A stretch of DNA of 64,000 nt from Phenylobacterium sp. RIFCSPHIGHO2_01_FULL_69_31 (lineage in GTDB: Bacteria > Pseudomonadota > Alphaproteobacteria > Caulobacterales > Caulobacteraceae). Below, in pieces: positions 48,882 through 58,411 of the stretch. How positions within the stretch are numbered: position 1 is the first letter of the stretch; each line of letters starts with the position of its first letter. The stretch covers positions 1 to 64,000 of the forward strand of contig NZ_MHXN01000016.1 in the NCBI RefSeq assembly GCF_001824475.1. The letters are read 5' to 3'. The translations under genes were made by a program, and so were the position numbers. Under the pieces are notes generated by a model. The model did no database searches, was not told the DNA's origin, and worked only from the letters and a program-made list of their open reading frames with translations.

Positions 48882-51154
48882 CCCCGCACCGCCTTGGCGA
48901 TCATGTCGTAGAAGTCCCGCGCGAACTGCTCGCGCTGGCCGAGCGGGCCGTTGCGCATGTTGTCCCGCAGCGTCTGCCGCAGCGTCTGGCGGCGGTCCCG
49001 GTCGTTGGCAAGATCCACCGCGATCTTCACGAATTCGTCCGGATCGCTCGTCGCCAGCTCCGGCGCGCCGCTGTTGATCAGGATCGACTGGCTCAGCCGC
49101 TCGTAGAACGCAGGTCCCACCAGGCTCACCACCGGAACGCCCATCCATAAGGCTTCCGTGGTGGTGGTGCCGCCCGTCAGTGGGAAGGTGTCGAGGGTGA
49201 TGTCGACCTCGTTGTAGTAGGGCAGGTGCGCGCCGCGGATGACGTGGAAGACGACGCGGTCTTCCGACACCCCCTCGGCGGCGAATTCCTTGACGATGTT
49301 GTTGCGGAAGGTCGCGCCGCCGCCTTCCGGGCGGATGAAGGCGAAACGGGAGTTCGGGGTCGCGGCCACCACCCTCGCCCAGGCCCGCAGCATCTCCCGG
49401 GTATATTTGTGCGGGTTGTTCGCGGTGCCGTAGGTGATGAAGCCGTTCTTGAGCTCCGGCGCCTCGGCGATCGGCGCGCGGTTCTCGAAGAAGCGGGTGC
49501 CCAACGCGATCCAGCTCTTCGGCATCAGCAGCGGCTTTTCGAGCAGCAGTTCCGGCCGTGTGGGCAGGTTGTGCGCGTCGCAGATGAAGTAGTCGATGTT
49601 CGACAGCCCCGCCGAGTGCGGATAGCCCAGCCAGCTCGCCTGGAGCCGCGCCGGCTTGTACGCCATGACCTCCAGCTTGTTCATGTGGGTCGTGCCGCCA
49701 AGGTCGATCAGCATGTCGAGCTGATCGGCGGCGATGCGCTCGGCCGCCTGGCCGATCCCGATGTCCGGCCACCAGCGGTAGCCCGCGATCCGCTCGGTGA
49801 TGTAGCGCTGGGCGTCGTCTTCCGGGCCCGTGTAGTAGGAGTAGACGAAGACCTCGAACCGCTCGTTGTCCAGATACTCGAACAGCGGCATGGCGAAGTA
49901 GCCCACCGGGTGCTGACGCAGGTCCGACGACATAAAGCCGAGCCGGATCTTGCCGCCCGGAGGCCTTGGGGGCGGGCGCTTGATGGTGCGGCGGGCCGCC
50001 ATGGCCTCGACCTCGCGGCCCCAGATCCGGTGCTGTTCCATCAGCTCCAGGCGGTCGGCGTCGGTGTTCACCCGCGCGATCTGCTTGAGCAGCGCCGTGT
50101 GGCGGCCGCTCTGGGCCCAGCCGCGGCCGAGGGTCCGGAAGTCGCCGACCTGGTCCAGCGCGTCGTAGTCGCAGACGCGGATGAACACCTCCGTCAGGAC
50201 CTTCGTCGCGGTCTCGTTGAATTCGAGCGGCCGCGAGAGCAGGGGAAGTGCGCGCCGGTAGGCGCGTTCGATGTTGTCGCCTTCGTCGCCGGTGCGCGTC
50301 CGCTCCAGGCTTTCGATGTAGGCGATCGCGTAGTCCATCTTCTGGGGATCGAGGTCGACCGCCTTCTCCAGATAGGCATTGCCTTCCGCGCGGTCGCGGT
50401 CGGCGACGAGCAGGCCCAGTTGGTAGTGAAGCCAGGCGGCCTGCGGATTGGCCGGCAGAAGGCTCCTCAGGAAGGCTTCGGAGCCCGCGCTGTCGCCGGA
50501 CCGCCGCAGCACCATGGCCTTGGCTTCCAGCAGCCGATGCTCGCCCGGGTTGGCGGCGATGGCCTTGCCCAGGGCGTCCAGCGCCTCGGGCAGGCGGAAC
50601 TCCTCGGTCAGCGTGCCCGCCAGATCGAGCCAGGCGTCGATGTAGTTGCGCCGGATCGCCGTGGCCTGGCGGAAGCGGGAGATGCCAGGCTCCACCTTGC
50701 CCTGCTTCATCAGTGACCGGCCGAGCTGCCGCAGGTATTCGGCATTGCGGGGGTCCAGCCGGACGAGCTTGGAGAAGACGGCTTCCGCGCGCTGACCCTG
50801 GTTCAGGTCCAGCAGAACGTTGCCCATGTTCTGCTGGGCCGAGAGGCGCTTGGAATCCAGCTTCACGGCCTGCTCGAGCACGCGCAGGGCCTCAGCCTCC
50901 CGCCTGAGTTTGCGCAGCAGGACGCCGCGTATGTTCAGGAGTTCGTAGTCGCGGGGGGACCGCTCCAGGCCCTGCGCCGCAATCGCCTCGCCCTCGGCGT
51001 AGCGGCGCGCGGTGTAGAGCTGGGCCGCAAGGACACGATAGACTGACGCCGGACGGGCCGGGTCTTCGGCGATGGCCGCGATCAGTTGCTGAATCGCCTC
51101 GTCCGCGCGTCCCGCATTCAACGCCGTCTGCGCCGCCGCCAACCGATCCGTCAT
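48878..51154 (-). CDS. TPR-containing GT41/SPINDLY-like glycosyltransferase
   Basis: 758 residues from ATG 51154. Residues 1-300 are TPR units (AEAVFSKLVRLDPRNAEYLRQLGRSLMKQGK and others), then a linker and a GT41-like catalytic part from about residue 395: IRLGFMSSDLRQHPVGYFAMPLFEYLD, DMLIDLGGTTHMNKLEVMAYKPARLQ, FITYGTANNPHKYT, and DTFPLTGGTTTTEALWMGVPVVSL. These match bacterial O-GlcNAc-transferase-like enzymes, which in Caulobacter-type bacteria can glycosylate surface or flagellar proteins. Target unknown. Overlaps the convergent acyltransferase stop by 4 bases. Confidence 0.9.
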   Translation of the reverse strand: MTDRLAAAQTALNAGRADEAIQQLIAAIAEDPARPASVYRVLAAQLYTARRYAEGEAIAAQGLERSPRDYELLNIRGVLLRKLRREAEALRVLEQAVKLDSKRLSAQQNMGNVLLDLNQGQRAEAVFSKLVRLDPRNAEYLRQLGRSLMKQGKVEPGISRFRQATAIRRNYIDAWLDLAGTLTEEFRLPEALDALGKAIAANPGEHRLLEAKAMVLRRSGDSAGSEAFLRSLLPANPQAAWLHYQLGLLVADRDRAEGNAYLEKAVDLDPQKMDYAIAYIESLERTRTGDEGDNIERAYRRALPLLSRPLEFNETATKVLTEVFIRVCDYDALDQVGDFRTLGRGWAQSGRHTALLKQIARVNTDADRLELMEQHRIWGREVEAMAARRTIKRPPPRPPGGKIRLGFMSSDLRQHPVGYFAMPLFEYLDNERFEVFVYSYYTGPEDDAQRYITERIAGYRWWPDIGIGQAAERIAADQLDMLIDLGGTTHMNKLEVMAYKPARLQASWLGYPHSAGLSNIDYFICDAHNLPTRPELLLEKPLLMPKSWIALGTRFFENRAPIAEAPELKNGFITYGTANNPHKYTREMLRAWARVVAATPNSRFAFIRPEGGGATFRNNIVKEFAAEGVSEDRVVFHVIRGAHLPYYNEVDITLDTFPLTGGTTTTEALWMGVPVVSLVGPAFYERLSQSILINSGAPELATSDPDEFVKIAVDLANDRDRRQTLRQTLRDNMRNGPLGQREQFARDFYDMIAKAVRG

Positions 51155-51190
51155 GCCGTTACCTTGCAGGCCTCCATGCCCGCGAAGCAC

Positions 51191-51484
51191 TTACGGCCCC
51201 GGCTTGCCCGTGGCTAGCCCGCCGCCCGATCCGTATCGCCATTTCAGCACCAGGATCGTGCCCGACAGCGCCAGGCACACCATGTTCGATCCGGCCACCG
51301 GCCAGCTGCCGATGAGCAGGCCGTAGGCGATCCAGAGCGAGAAACCGGTGACGGTCACGGCATACATCTTGAGCGACACCGACGAGGCGTCGCGTTCGCG
51401 CCGGATCTTGGCGATCTGCGGCACGAAGCTGGTCATCGAACACAGGGCGGCGCCCGTGCCGATGACGTCGGCGATGAGGGTCAT
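51191..51484 (-). CDS. SemiSWEET/MtN3-family small transporter
   Basis: 97 residues with three predicted membrane helices and the PQ-loop TSFVPQIAKIRRERDASSVSLKMYAV, typical of SemiSWEET sugar facilitators, which work as dimers. It starts 5 bases after the HWE/HisKA_2-type kinase stop on the same strand, so it is probably co-transcribed with it. Confidence 0.88.
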   Translation of the reverse strand: MTLIADVIGTGAALCSMTSFVPQIAKIRRERDASSVSLKMYAVTVTGFSLWIAYGLLIGSWPVAGSNMVCLALSGTILVLKWRYGSGGGLATGKPGP

Positions 51485-51489
51485 GGGCC

Positions 51490-52140
51490 TCAGGCCCGCG
51501 AAGCGTTGGTGTCCATGGGCACGCTAACGGAAAGGCGCAGCCCGGGTTGCGCGGCGGAGGTGTCGAGGCGGCCACGAAGCTGCTGCGCCATGAGCTGGAC
51601 GACGGTGAGGCCGAAACCTGTGGGCGGCGCCCCCGGCGTCATTCCGACGCCGTCATCGGAAACCGTAAGGTCGAACCCTGTGGCCGTCCGGCGCACCGCC
51701 ACCTTGACCCGCCCCTGGCGGCAATTCGGAAAGGCATGGCGCAGCGCATTGCCGACCATCTCGCTGACCAGCAGCGCCACGGGGGCGCCCTGCCGGCCGG
51801 GGATCGTGACCGCATCCAGGTCCAGGTCGATATCGACGCCCTCGCGGCCGGCGGAGCCCGCCAGGTCGCCCACGATCTCGCGCACAAGGGCGGCGACCTC
51901 GACCTGTTCGGCCTCGTCGGTCCAGGTGACATGCCGGTGCGCGACGCTGACCGCGGCCACGCGCTGCTGCACCGCCTTCAGCGCCTGTCGCGCCGCTTCG
52001 TCGGCCGCGCGCCGCCCCTGAAGCAGGACGATGGATGAGATCAGCTGCAGGGTGTTCTTCACCCTGTGCTCCACCTCGCGCGCTCGCTCGGCCTGGCGTT
52101 CGAGCGCCCGCTCCGCACTGTCGGTGTTCGGATCGGCCAT
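51490..52140 (-). CDS. Minimal HisKA_2/HWE-type histidine kinase
   Basis: 216 residues from ATG 52140. Nearly all kinase core: a short coiled N terminus, acceptor block REVEHRVKNTLQLISSIVLLQ (His about residue 25), N-box LLVSEMVGNALRHAFP and G-box GVGMTPGAPPTGFGLTVV. No sensor domain and no membrane segment, so it must be fed by a partner. The open frame to 52335 gains nothing recognisable. Divergent from purD. Confidence 0.85.
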   Translation of the reverse strand: MADPNTDSAERALERQAERAREVEHRVKNTLQLISSIVLLQGRRAADEAARQALKAVQQRVAAVSVAHRHVTWTDEAEQVEVAALVREIVGDLAGSAGREGVDIDLDLDAVTIPGRQGAPVALLVSEMVGNALRHAFPNCRQGRVKVAVRRTATGFDLTVSDDGVGMTPGAPPTGFGLTVVQLMAQQLRGRLDTSAAQPGLRLSVSVPMDTNASRA

Positions 52141-52296
52141 CCCGTCTCCCGTCGTTAGGCCAACGGCATTCGTATCATATCGGACGTTTGGGACGCGGGG
52201 GTGCGACTTTGCGCCGCCATTCGCATAACGTGGTACGGAGGAGCTGTCAGCCTGCCGGCTTGACCAAAGAGAGCCGCCACGGCAAAGCCGCCTGCC

Positions 52297-53562
52297 ATGA
52301 ACATCCTCCTTGTGGGCTCCGGCGGGCGCGAGCATGCGCTGGCGTGGAAGATCGCCGCCTCGCCGCTGGTCACGCGGCTGGTGGCCGCGCCGGGCAATCC
52401 GGGCATGTCCGCACAGTGCGAGCTGCGCGATGTGGCGGCCACCGATGTCGAAGGGCTTGTGGCGCTAGCCCGCGAGATCGCGGCCGATCTGGTGGTGATC
52501 GGACCGGAGTCGGCGGTGGTGGCGGGTCTGGCCGACGCTCTTGCGGCGGCCGCCATACCCTGCTTCGGGCCCAGCGCGCAGGCCGGACAACTGGAGTCCT
52601 CCAAGGCCTTCACCAAGGCGTTCTGCGAACGCTACGGGCTGCCCACCTCGGCCTATGCGGTCTGCGAGAACGCGCCGGCCGCGAAGGCGGCGCTGGACCG
52701 GTTCGAGCCGCCCTATGTGATCAAGGCCGACGGCCTTGCGGCCGGCAAGGGCGTGGTGATCGCGGCCGAGCGGGCGGAGGCCGAGGCGGCCATCGACGAC
52801 GCTTTCGGCGGCCGTTTCGGCGAAGCCGGCGCGCGCGTCGTGATCGAGGAGTTCCTGGACGGCGAGATCGGTTCGCTGTTCGCCCTGTGCGACGGCAAGG
52901 ACTCGATGATCTTCGGCTGGGCCCAGGACCACAAGCGCGCCTTCGATGGCGAGCAGGGCCCGAACACCGGCGGCATGGGGACCTATTCGCCCGCCCCGGT
53001 TTTCACGCCGGAACTGGTGAAGCAGGTGCGCCAGCGGCTGGTGGAGCCGGCCTTCGCCGGGATCGCGGCCGACGGCGCCCCCTATCGCGGCGTGCTGTTC
53101 GTCGAGCTGATGGCCACGCGGCACGGGCCAAAGCTGGTGGAGTTCAACGTCCGCTTCGGCGATCCCGAGTGCCAGGTCCTGATGCTGCGGCTCGAGAGCG
53201 ATCTGGTCCCCTATCTCGTCGCCTGCGCCGCGGGGACCCTGGCCAGCATGCCGCCCCCGGTCTGGCGCGACGAGTCAGCGGTCTGCGTGGTGCTTGCGGC
53301 GAAGGGCTACCCCGACGCTCCCGCCAAGGGCGGAGAGATCCGGCGCGCCGACGCCGACTTCGGCGCCGACATCGTCGTGCTCCACGCGGGCACGACACGC
53401 GACGCGGCCGGAACACTGCGCGCGGCGGGCGGGCGGGTGCTCAACGTCTGCGCCCGAGGGCCGGACCTGCGCACCGCACGCGACAAGGCCTACGCCGCCG
53501 TCGACGCCATCGACTTCCCGGATGGCTTCTGCCGGCGCGACATCGGCTGGCGCGCCCTGTAG
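52297..53562 (+). CDS. purD: Phosphoribosylamine-glycine ligase
   Basis: 421 residues, second step of de novo purine synthesis (PRA + glycine + ATP to GAR). Start MNILLVGSGGREHALAWKI, PYVIKADGLAAGKGVVIA of the ATP-grasp, GPNTGGMGTYSPAP and LFVELMATRHGPKLVEFNVRFGDPE with the metal ligands, all as in PurD. Normal length. Convergent with the M13 peptidase, one base between stop codons. Confidence 0.97.
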   Translation: MNILLVGSGGREHALAWKIAASPLVTRLVAAPGNPGMSAQCELRDVAATDVEGLVALAREIAADLVVIGPESAVVAGLADALAAAAIPCFGPSAQAGQLESSKAFTKAFCERYGLPTSAYAVCENAPAAKAALDRFEPPYVIKADGLAAGKGVVIAAERAEAEAAIDDAFGGRFGEAGARVVIEEFLDGEIGSLFALCDGKDSMIFGWAQDHKRAFDGEQGPNTGGMGTYSPAPVFTPELVKQVRQRLVEPAFAGIAADGAPYRGVLFVELMATRHGPKLVEFNVRFGDPECQVLMLRLESDLVPYLVACAAGTLASMPPPVWRDESAVCVVLAAKGYPDAPAKGGEIRRADADFGADIVVLHAGTTRDAAGTLRAAGGRVLNVCARGPDLRTARDKAYAAVDAIDFPDGFCRRDIGWRAL

Positions 53563-53563
53563 G

Positions 53564-55627
53564 TCACCAGACCTGGATCCTGCGGTCGGGCGGCAGGTAA
53601 GCCTTCTGCTCCGGTTTCACGTCGAACGCCGCATACCAGGCGTCGAGGTTTCGCACCTGCGCGGCCCGCCATTCGTTCGGCGCGTGGGGATCAGTCAGGA
53701 TCTGCTGCCGCAGGGCGTCCTCCCGCTGCACCGAACGCAGGACCTGGGCGAAGGACAGGAAGAACCGCTGGTCTCCGGTCAGCCCGGCCAGCACCGGCGC
53801 CGGCTTGCCGCGCAGCGAGGCGCGGTAAGCATCGTAAGCCAGCGCCAGGCCCGCGAGATCGCCGATGTTCTCGCCCACGGTCAGCAGGCCGTTGATGTGC
53901 AGGCCGGGTAGCGGCTCGTACTGGCTGTACTGCGCAACCAGGCCCGCGCCGACGGTCCGGAATTTCGCCAGGTCCTCGGCCGACCACCAGTTGTTGAGCG
54001 CCCCCGTCTCGTCGAACTTGGCGCCCTGGTCGTCGAACTGGTGGCTGATCTCGTGCCCGATCACCCGCCCGATGGCGCCGTAATTCACGGCCGGGTCGGC
54101 GTTCGGGTCGAAGTTCGGGGGCTGCAGGTAGCCGGCCGGGAACATCACCTTCACCAGCGCGGCGTTCGACACGGCGTTCACGGACTGCGGGTTCATCGAC
54201 CACTCGCTGCGGTCGACCAGCCGGCCCAGTTTCCCAAGCATCCGCGCGCGCTCGAAGGACTGGGCGCGTAGGAGGTTGCCGAAGCCGTCGCCGGCCGTGA
54301 CCTGCAGACCGGAATAGTCGCGCAACGGCTGCTGGCCGCCGATCTCGATGCGCAATCGCTGCAGCTTGGCCAGGGCGCGCCCCTTAGTGGGCGCCGTCAT
54401 CCAGTCGAGCCGTTCGATCCGCACCGCCATGGCGCGCTTCAGGTTCCGGGTCATCTCCGCGATCTGGGCCCGCGAGGACGCCGGGAAGTGCCGCTGGAGG
54501 TAGATCTCGCCGACGGCGTGGCCCAGGGCGCGGTCGGTCTGGATCACCGCCGTCTTCCATAGGGCCGGCATCTCGGGCGTGCCCGTCAGCGCCCGCGTGT
54601 AGGCGAAGTCCTCTTCGCGGAAGGCGCGCGGCCCCACGGGTGCGAAGTTGCGGATGGCGCGGACCGACAGGTAATCGCGCCAGTCGTCCAACGGGACCTC
54701 GTTGGCCGCGGCGGCCGCGGCGGCGATCGCTTCCGGCTGGTTGACGATCAGGATCGGCTGGGCTTCCAGGCCCGCGGCCTTCAGATAGGCGTCCCAATCG
54801 AGGCCGGGCGCCTGGGCGGCGAAGTCCGCCCGCGTGAAGGCGTTGTAGCGCTTCTCGGCCTCCCGGTTGGCCACGCGCGTCCGGTGTCCCCGGGCAATCC
54901 GCTCCTCGAGGGCGTAGACGCGGGCTGCGCGGCCCTCGGCGTCGTCGAAGCCGGCCAGGGCGAACAGCCGGGCCAGGTGCGCCTGGTACGCCTGCCGGAC
55001 CTTCAGGTTCGCGGGCCTGTCGACGAAATAGTAGTCGCGGTCGGGCAGGCCGATACCGCCCTGGGTCAGGCCGGCGATGTAGCGGTCCGGGCGCATGATA
55101 TCGATGCCCACTCCCGAGGTGACCGGGCTCTGGGGCAGGGGCGAGGCGCCGTTGGGATTGGGCAGCGCCGCCCAGGACAGGAGCGCCAGCTCGCGGGCGA
55201 GGTCGGCCGGCGCGGCGATCGCCGCGAGCCGGGCGAGTTCGGGTTTCAGCGGGCCGGTCCCGAGCCGCTCCAGGCGCGCCGCGTCGATCCAGGCGCCGTA
55301 GTAGTCGGCGATCTTGCGGCCATTCGCCGTGCCGAGCGCGCCGGCGCTCTCCATGATCGCCCGCGAGCGCGCCTGGGTGGTGTCGTTGATCTGCGCGTTG
55401 GCGCCCCAGATGGCGCGGTCCTGGGGGATCATCGCCGACCTGATCCAGGCGCCGTTCGCGTGGCGGTAGAAGTCGTCGCCGGGCGCCACGGCCGGGTCCA
55501 TGGCGGCGAGGTCGAGGCCGAAGTCACCGTAGGCCGTCTGGCCCTTCGGCGGCGCGGCCAGGCTGGCGGGCCCCAACAGCGGCGCAGCCATGAGACCGGC
55601 GCCGAACGCCCGCCGAGTGAACGCCAT
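53564..55627 (-). CDS. M13-family (neprilysin-like) zinc metallopeptidase
   Basis: 687 residues from ATG 55627. A Tat-like signal (MAFTRRAFGAGLMAAPLLGPASLAAP). Zinc site VIGHEISHQFDDQG around residue 528 and downstream GENIGDLAGL around 582 supply the two His and the third ligand Glu; NAFYSP-like blocks are replaced by VMFPAGYLQPPNFDPNADPA. Periplasmic oligopeptidase. The open frame to 55684 adds a basic N terminus without a signal feature. Confidence 0.92.
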   Translation of the reverse strand: MAFTRRAFGAGLMAAPLLGPASLAAPPKGQTAYGDFGLDLAAMDPAVAPGDDFYRHANGAWIRSAMIPQDRAIWGANAQINDTTQARSRAIMESAGALGTANGRKIADYYGAWIDAARLERLGTGPLKPELARLAAIAAPADLARELALLSWAALPNPNGASPLPQSPVTSGVGIDIMRPDRYIAGLTQGGIGLPDRDYYFVDRPANLKVRQAYQAHLARLFALAGFDDAEGRAARVYALEERIARGHRTRVANREAEKRYNAFTRADFAAQAPGLDWDAYLKAAGLEAQPILIVNQPEAIAAAAAAANEVPLDDWRDYLSVRAIRNFAPVGPRAFREEDFAYTRALTGTPEMPALWKTAVIQTDRALGHAVGEIYLQRHFPASSRAQIAEMTRNLKRAMAVRIERLDWMTAPTKGRALAKLQRLRIEIGGQQPLRDYSGLQVTAGDGFGNLLRAQSFERARMLGKLGRLVDRSEWSMNPQSVNAVSNAALVKVMFPAGYLQPPNFDPNADPAVNYGAIGRVIGHEISHQFDDQGAKFDETGALNNWWSAEDLAKFRTVGAGLVAQYSQYEPLPGLHINGLLTVGENIGDLAGLALAYDAYRASLRGKPAPVLAGLTGDQRFFLSFAQVLRSVQREDALRQQILTDPHAPNEWRAAQVRNLDAWYAAFDVKPEQKAYLPPDRRIQVW

Positions 55628-55693
55628 GGATACCAGCCCCCGCTTCTCGGAGGCGAGTGTGCGGCGTCGCGATGGCGGCCGCAACGCCGCTGG

Positions 55694-56125
55694 TCAGGCC
55701 TCGGCCACAGCGCGCAGCCGCGGGAGGGCGACGGCGTGCCAGGCGTGGCCCAATCCGCCGCGGACGTCCTCGGTCTCGTAGTCGTCGAACTGGTCCCAGC
55801 CGGTGTGGACCAGCCGCACATGGGCGCCGCCGGGAATGTTCCGCAGCCGGATGTCCACGAAGGTGTCCGGCGTGTCCGGAAACCCCCACGAGAAGCTGAG
55901 CCGCCGCGGGGCGTCCAGGATCTCGATCCGGCACGCGATGGCGCCTTCCACATCGCCGAGCGCGCGGCGCTCGCGGCTGGGCTGGAGATAGAAGATGTGG
56001 CCCACTTCGGGCCGGAAGCGGAGGCACCCCATCCAGAGGGCGACCTGGGCCGGGTCCGTGAGCGCCTGCCAAACCCGCTCGCGCGGCGCGGCGATCTCGA
56101 TGATCGACTGGACGTCTTCCACCAT
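55694..56125 (-). CDS. SRPBCC/AHSA1-domain protein
   Basis: 143 residues from ATG 56125. Typical START-like beginning SIIEIAAPRERVWQALTDPAQVALWMG and end VRLVHTGWDQFDDYETEDVRGGLGHAW, as in the Aha1/polyketide cyclase group that binds hydrophobic ligands. Function in this cell unknown. It is 66 bases upstream of the M13 gene on the same strand and divergent from the APH-like gene. Confidence 0.85.
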   Translation of the reverse strand: MVEDVQSIIEIAAPRERVWQALTDPAQVALWMGCLRFRPEVGHIFYLQPSRERRALGDVEGAIACRIEILDAPRRLSFSWGFPDTPDTFVDIRLRNIPGGAHVRLVHTGWDQFDDYETEDVRGGLGHAWHAVALPRLRAVAEA

Positions 56126-56159
56126 GCTTCGGCTCTGAGGGCCGCATGCGGGCGCGTCA

Positions 56160-56171
56160 AGCATCGATGCT
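56160..56171. promoter_or_regulatory. 12-base perfect palindrome between divergent genes
   Basis: AGCATCGATGCT, centred between the divergent SRPBCC (start 56125) and APH-like (start 56244) genes. It could be an operator site; short palindromes also occur by chance. Confidence 0.25.
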
Positions 56172-56243
56172 CGCGCCTTGCTCCCGTAGGGGACGCCTCG
56201 CTAAAAGGGTTCAAACAACTGTAAGAGCCCAAGGGGAACGCCC

Positions 56244-57326
56244 ATGTCCGTGACCGCCGACGTCGCCGCCGAGCAGGCCCGGGAACAGGCCAACACGGGT
56301 ACGAAGGAGGTGGCCGAGAGCCACCGCTTCGACGAAGCCGCCCTCGAAGCCTGGATGAAGGCGAACGTGGAGGGCTACGCAGGTCCCCTGGAGGTCCGCC
56401 AGTTCAAGGGCGGCCAGTCGAACCCGACCTACCAGCTGATCACGCCGGGGAAGAAATACGTCCTGCGCCGCAAGCCGCCGGGCAAGCTGCTGCCCTCCGC
56501 ACACGCCGTCGATCGGGAGTTCCGGGTGATCTCGGCGCTCTATCCCACGGGCTTCCCGGTGGCGCGGCCCTATGGCCTCTGCACCGACGACGGCGTGATC
56601 GGCACCTGGTTCTACGTCATGGACATGGTCGAGGGCCGAATCCTGTGGGACCAGAGCCTGCCGGCCTATGAGCCTGCCGAGCGCAACGCCATCTTCAAGG
56701 CCAAGATCAAGACCCTCGCCGACCTGCACAACACCGACTACGTGAAAGTGGGGCTTGAGGACTACGGCAAGCCGGGCAACTACATGTCGCGCCAGGTCGA
56801 CCGCTGGACCAAGCAGTACAAGGCCTCCGAGACGGTCCACATCCCCGAGGTGGAACGGCTCATCGAGTGGCTGCCCAAGACCGTGCCCGCTCAGGAGCGG
56901 ACCTCGATCGTCCACGGCGACTACCGCCTCGACAACATGATCTTCCACGCCACCGAGCCGCGCGTGGTGGCCGTGCTGGACTGGGAGCTCGGCACCCTGG
57001 GCGAGCCGCTGGCCGACTTCACCTATGTCCTGATGAACTGGATCAACGGGACGATCTCGACGATCCCGGATCTGAAGGCGCACGGCCTGCCGACCCTGGA
57101 CGAGGCGGTGGAGTACTACTGCAGCCTGACCGGCCGCTCCGGCCTCCACGACCTGAACTGGTTCTTCGCCTACAACGCCTTCCGGCTGGTGGGCATCCTG
57201 CAGGGGATCCTGGGCCGGGTGCGCGACGGCACGGCCAACCACCCGGACGCCGCCAACATGGCGCCCCGCGTTCAGAGCCTGGCCCAGATGAGCTGGGCCT
57301 ACGCCCAGAAGGCCGGAGCCAAGTAG
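56244..57326 (+). CDS. Aminoglycoside-phosphotransferase-fold kinase (ACAD10/11-like)
   Basis: 360 residues. Kinase-like fold with ATP-binding RQFKGGQSNPTYQLI and KYVLRRKPPG, catalytic HGDYRLDNMIFH, and metal-binding VAVLDWELGTLGEPLADF. This is the phosphotransferase group often paired with acyl-CoA dehydrogenases, thought to phosphorylate small hydroxy-acyl compounds rather than antibiotics. No acyl-CoA dehydrogenase adjoins it here. AAGGGGAA upstream of ATG 56244. Confidence 0.88.
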   Translation: MSVTADVAAEQAREQANTGTKEVAESHRFDEAALEAWMKANVEGYAGPLEVRQFKGGQSNPTYQLITPGKKYVLRRKPPGKLLPSAHAVDREFRVISALYPTGFPVARPYGLCTDDGVIGTWFYVMDMVEGRILWDQSLPAYEPAERNAIFKAKIKTLADLHNTDYVKVGLEDYGKPGNYMSRQVDRWTKQYKASETVHIPEVERLIEWLPKTVPAQERTSIVHGDYRLDNMIFHATEPRVVAVLDWELGTLGEPLADFTYVLMNWINGTISTIPDLKAHGLPTLDEAVEYYCSLTGRSGLHDLNWFFAYNAFRLVGILQGILGRVRDGTANHPDAANMAPRVQSLAQMSWAYAQKAGAK

Positions 57327-57379
57327 GGGACGGAAGAAGGGCCTGGGCGGCGGCGAGCTCTGCATGCTCGAGGATATAG

Positions 57380-57405
57380 GCGACCGTTACGACACATCCG
57401 GTCGC
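57380..57405. terminator. Hairpin between convergent genes
   Basis: GCGACCG (57380-57386) and CGGTCGC (57399-57405), perfect 7-bp stem with a 12-base loop, between the APH-like stop (57326) and the lpxK stop (57422). Confidence 0.45.
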
Positions 57406-57421
57406 ATCCGCGCGCGGCGCG

Positions 57422-58411
57422 TCAGCGTGGCCGGCCGAGCAGGGCGTTCAGCGCCGGCTCATCCTGGAAGACGGCGCGGACAGGCCAAGGCGTGATCCGG
57501 CCCCGCCAGGCGGCGGGCAGGCGGGCCCAGTCCTTCTCGGTGGTGACCAGGCCGGCGCCGAACTGGGCGGCGCGGTCCGCGAGCCGGCGCAGGGTGGCCT
57601 CGTCGTAGGCGTGGTGGTCGGGGAACGGCCAGAAGTCCCTCAGGTCGCAGCCGGTGGCCTGCAGCGCGCGCTCCACCTTCCAGGGCTTGCCGACGCCGGC
57701 GAAGCCGACCTGCGGGCCGGCGGGCGGCGGCGCCGCGGGCGCGAGGCGGGCCACCAGGATCGGGACGGCGGCGAGGGCCGCGAGAAGGTCCGGCTCCGGG
57801 GCGTCCAGATCGCCGGGCAGCAGAACCACGGCGGCGTCCGCGCGGGCCAGGCCGACCTTGAGGGGCTCGCGCATCGGGCCGGCCGGGAACACCCGGCCGT
57901 CGCCGAAGGGCCACTCGCCGTTCCGCGTCTCGCCGTCGATCACGACGAGCGACAGGGTCTTCCGCACCGATGGGTTCTGGTGGCCGTCGTCCATGACAAT
58001 GACCTTTGCGCCGGCGCGAGCGGCGGCCAGGGCGCCGGCGGCGCGGTCGCGGGCGACCCACACGGGCAGATCCTGGGCCAGCATCAGGGGCTCGTCCCCG
58101 ACGTCGGCGGCAGTGTGGCGGGCGGGGTCGACCAGGACCGGGCCGGCCAGTGCGCCGCCGTAGCCGCGGGACAGCACCGCGCCGCCGAGGCCTCGGGCGA
58201 TCTCGCGGACGATCGGGGTCTTGCCGGTGCCGCCCACGGTGAGGTTGCCGACGCAGATGACCGGGACGCCGGGATCGACCGGGCGGCCGCGGGCGATCCG
58301 CCGGGCCGTCGCGGCCGTCCAGACCAGCGACAGCGGCCACAGCAGCAGACGCGCTACGGCGCCGGCCTTGCCGTCGCGGCTATACCACCAGCGGGGCGTG
58401 GCGAGCTTCAT
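57422..58411 (-). CDS. lpxK: Tetraacyldisaccharide 4'-kinase
   Basis: 329 residues. Phosphorylates the lipid A precursor at the 4' position. An N-terminal membrane-associated helix (LLLWPLSLVWTAATARRI), P-loop VGNLTVGGTGKTPIVREI, VLSRGYGG, IVMDDGHQNPSVRKTLSLVV and VTTEKDWARLP are LpxK hallmarks. ATG 58411 overlaps the waaA stop (ATGA). Last gene of the lipid A/Kdo operon. Confidence 0.95.
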   Translation of the reverse strand: MKLATPRWWYSRDGKAGAVARLLLWPLSLVWTAATARRIARGRPVDPGVPVICVGNLTVGGTGKTPIVREIARGLGGAVLSRGYGGALAGPVLVDPARHTAADVGDEPLMLAQDLPVWVARDRAAGALAAARAGAKVIVMDDGHQNPSVRKTLSLVVIDGETRNGEWPFGDGRVFPAGPMREPLKVGLARADAAVVLLPGDLDAPEPDLLAALAAVPILVARLAPAAPPPAGPQVGFAGVGKPWKVERALQATGCDLRDFWPFPDHHAYDEATLRRLADRAAQFGAGLVTTEKDWARLPAAWRGRITPWPVRAVFQDEPALNALLGRPR

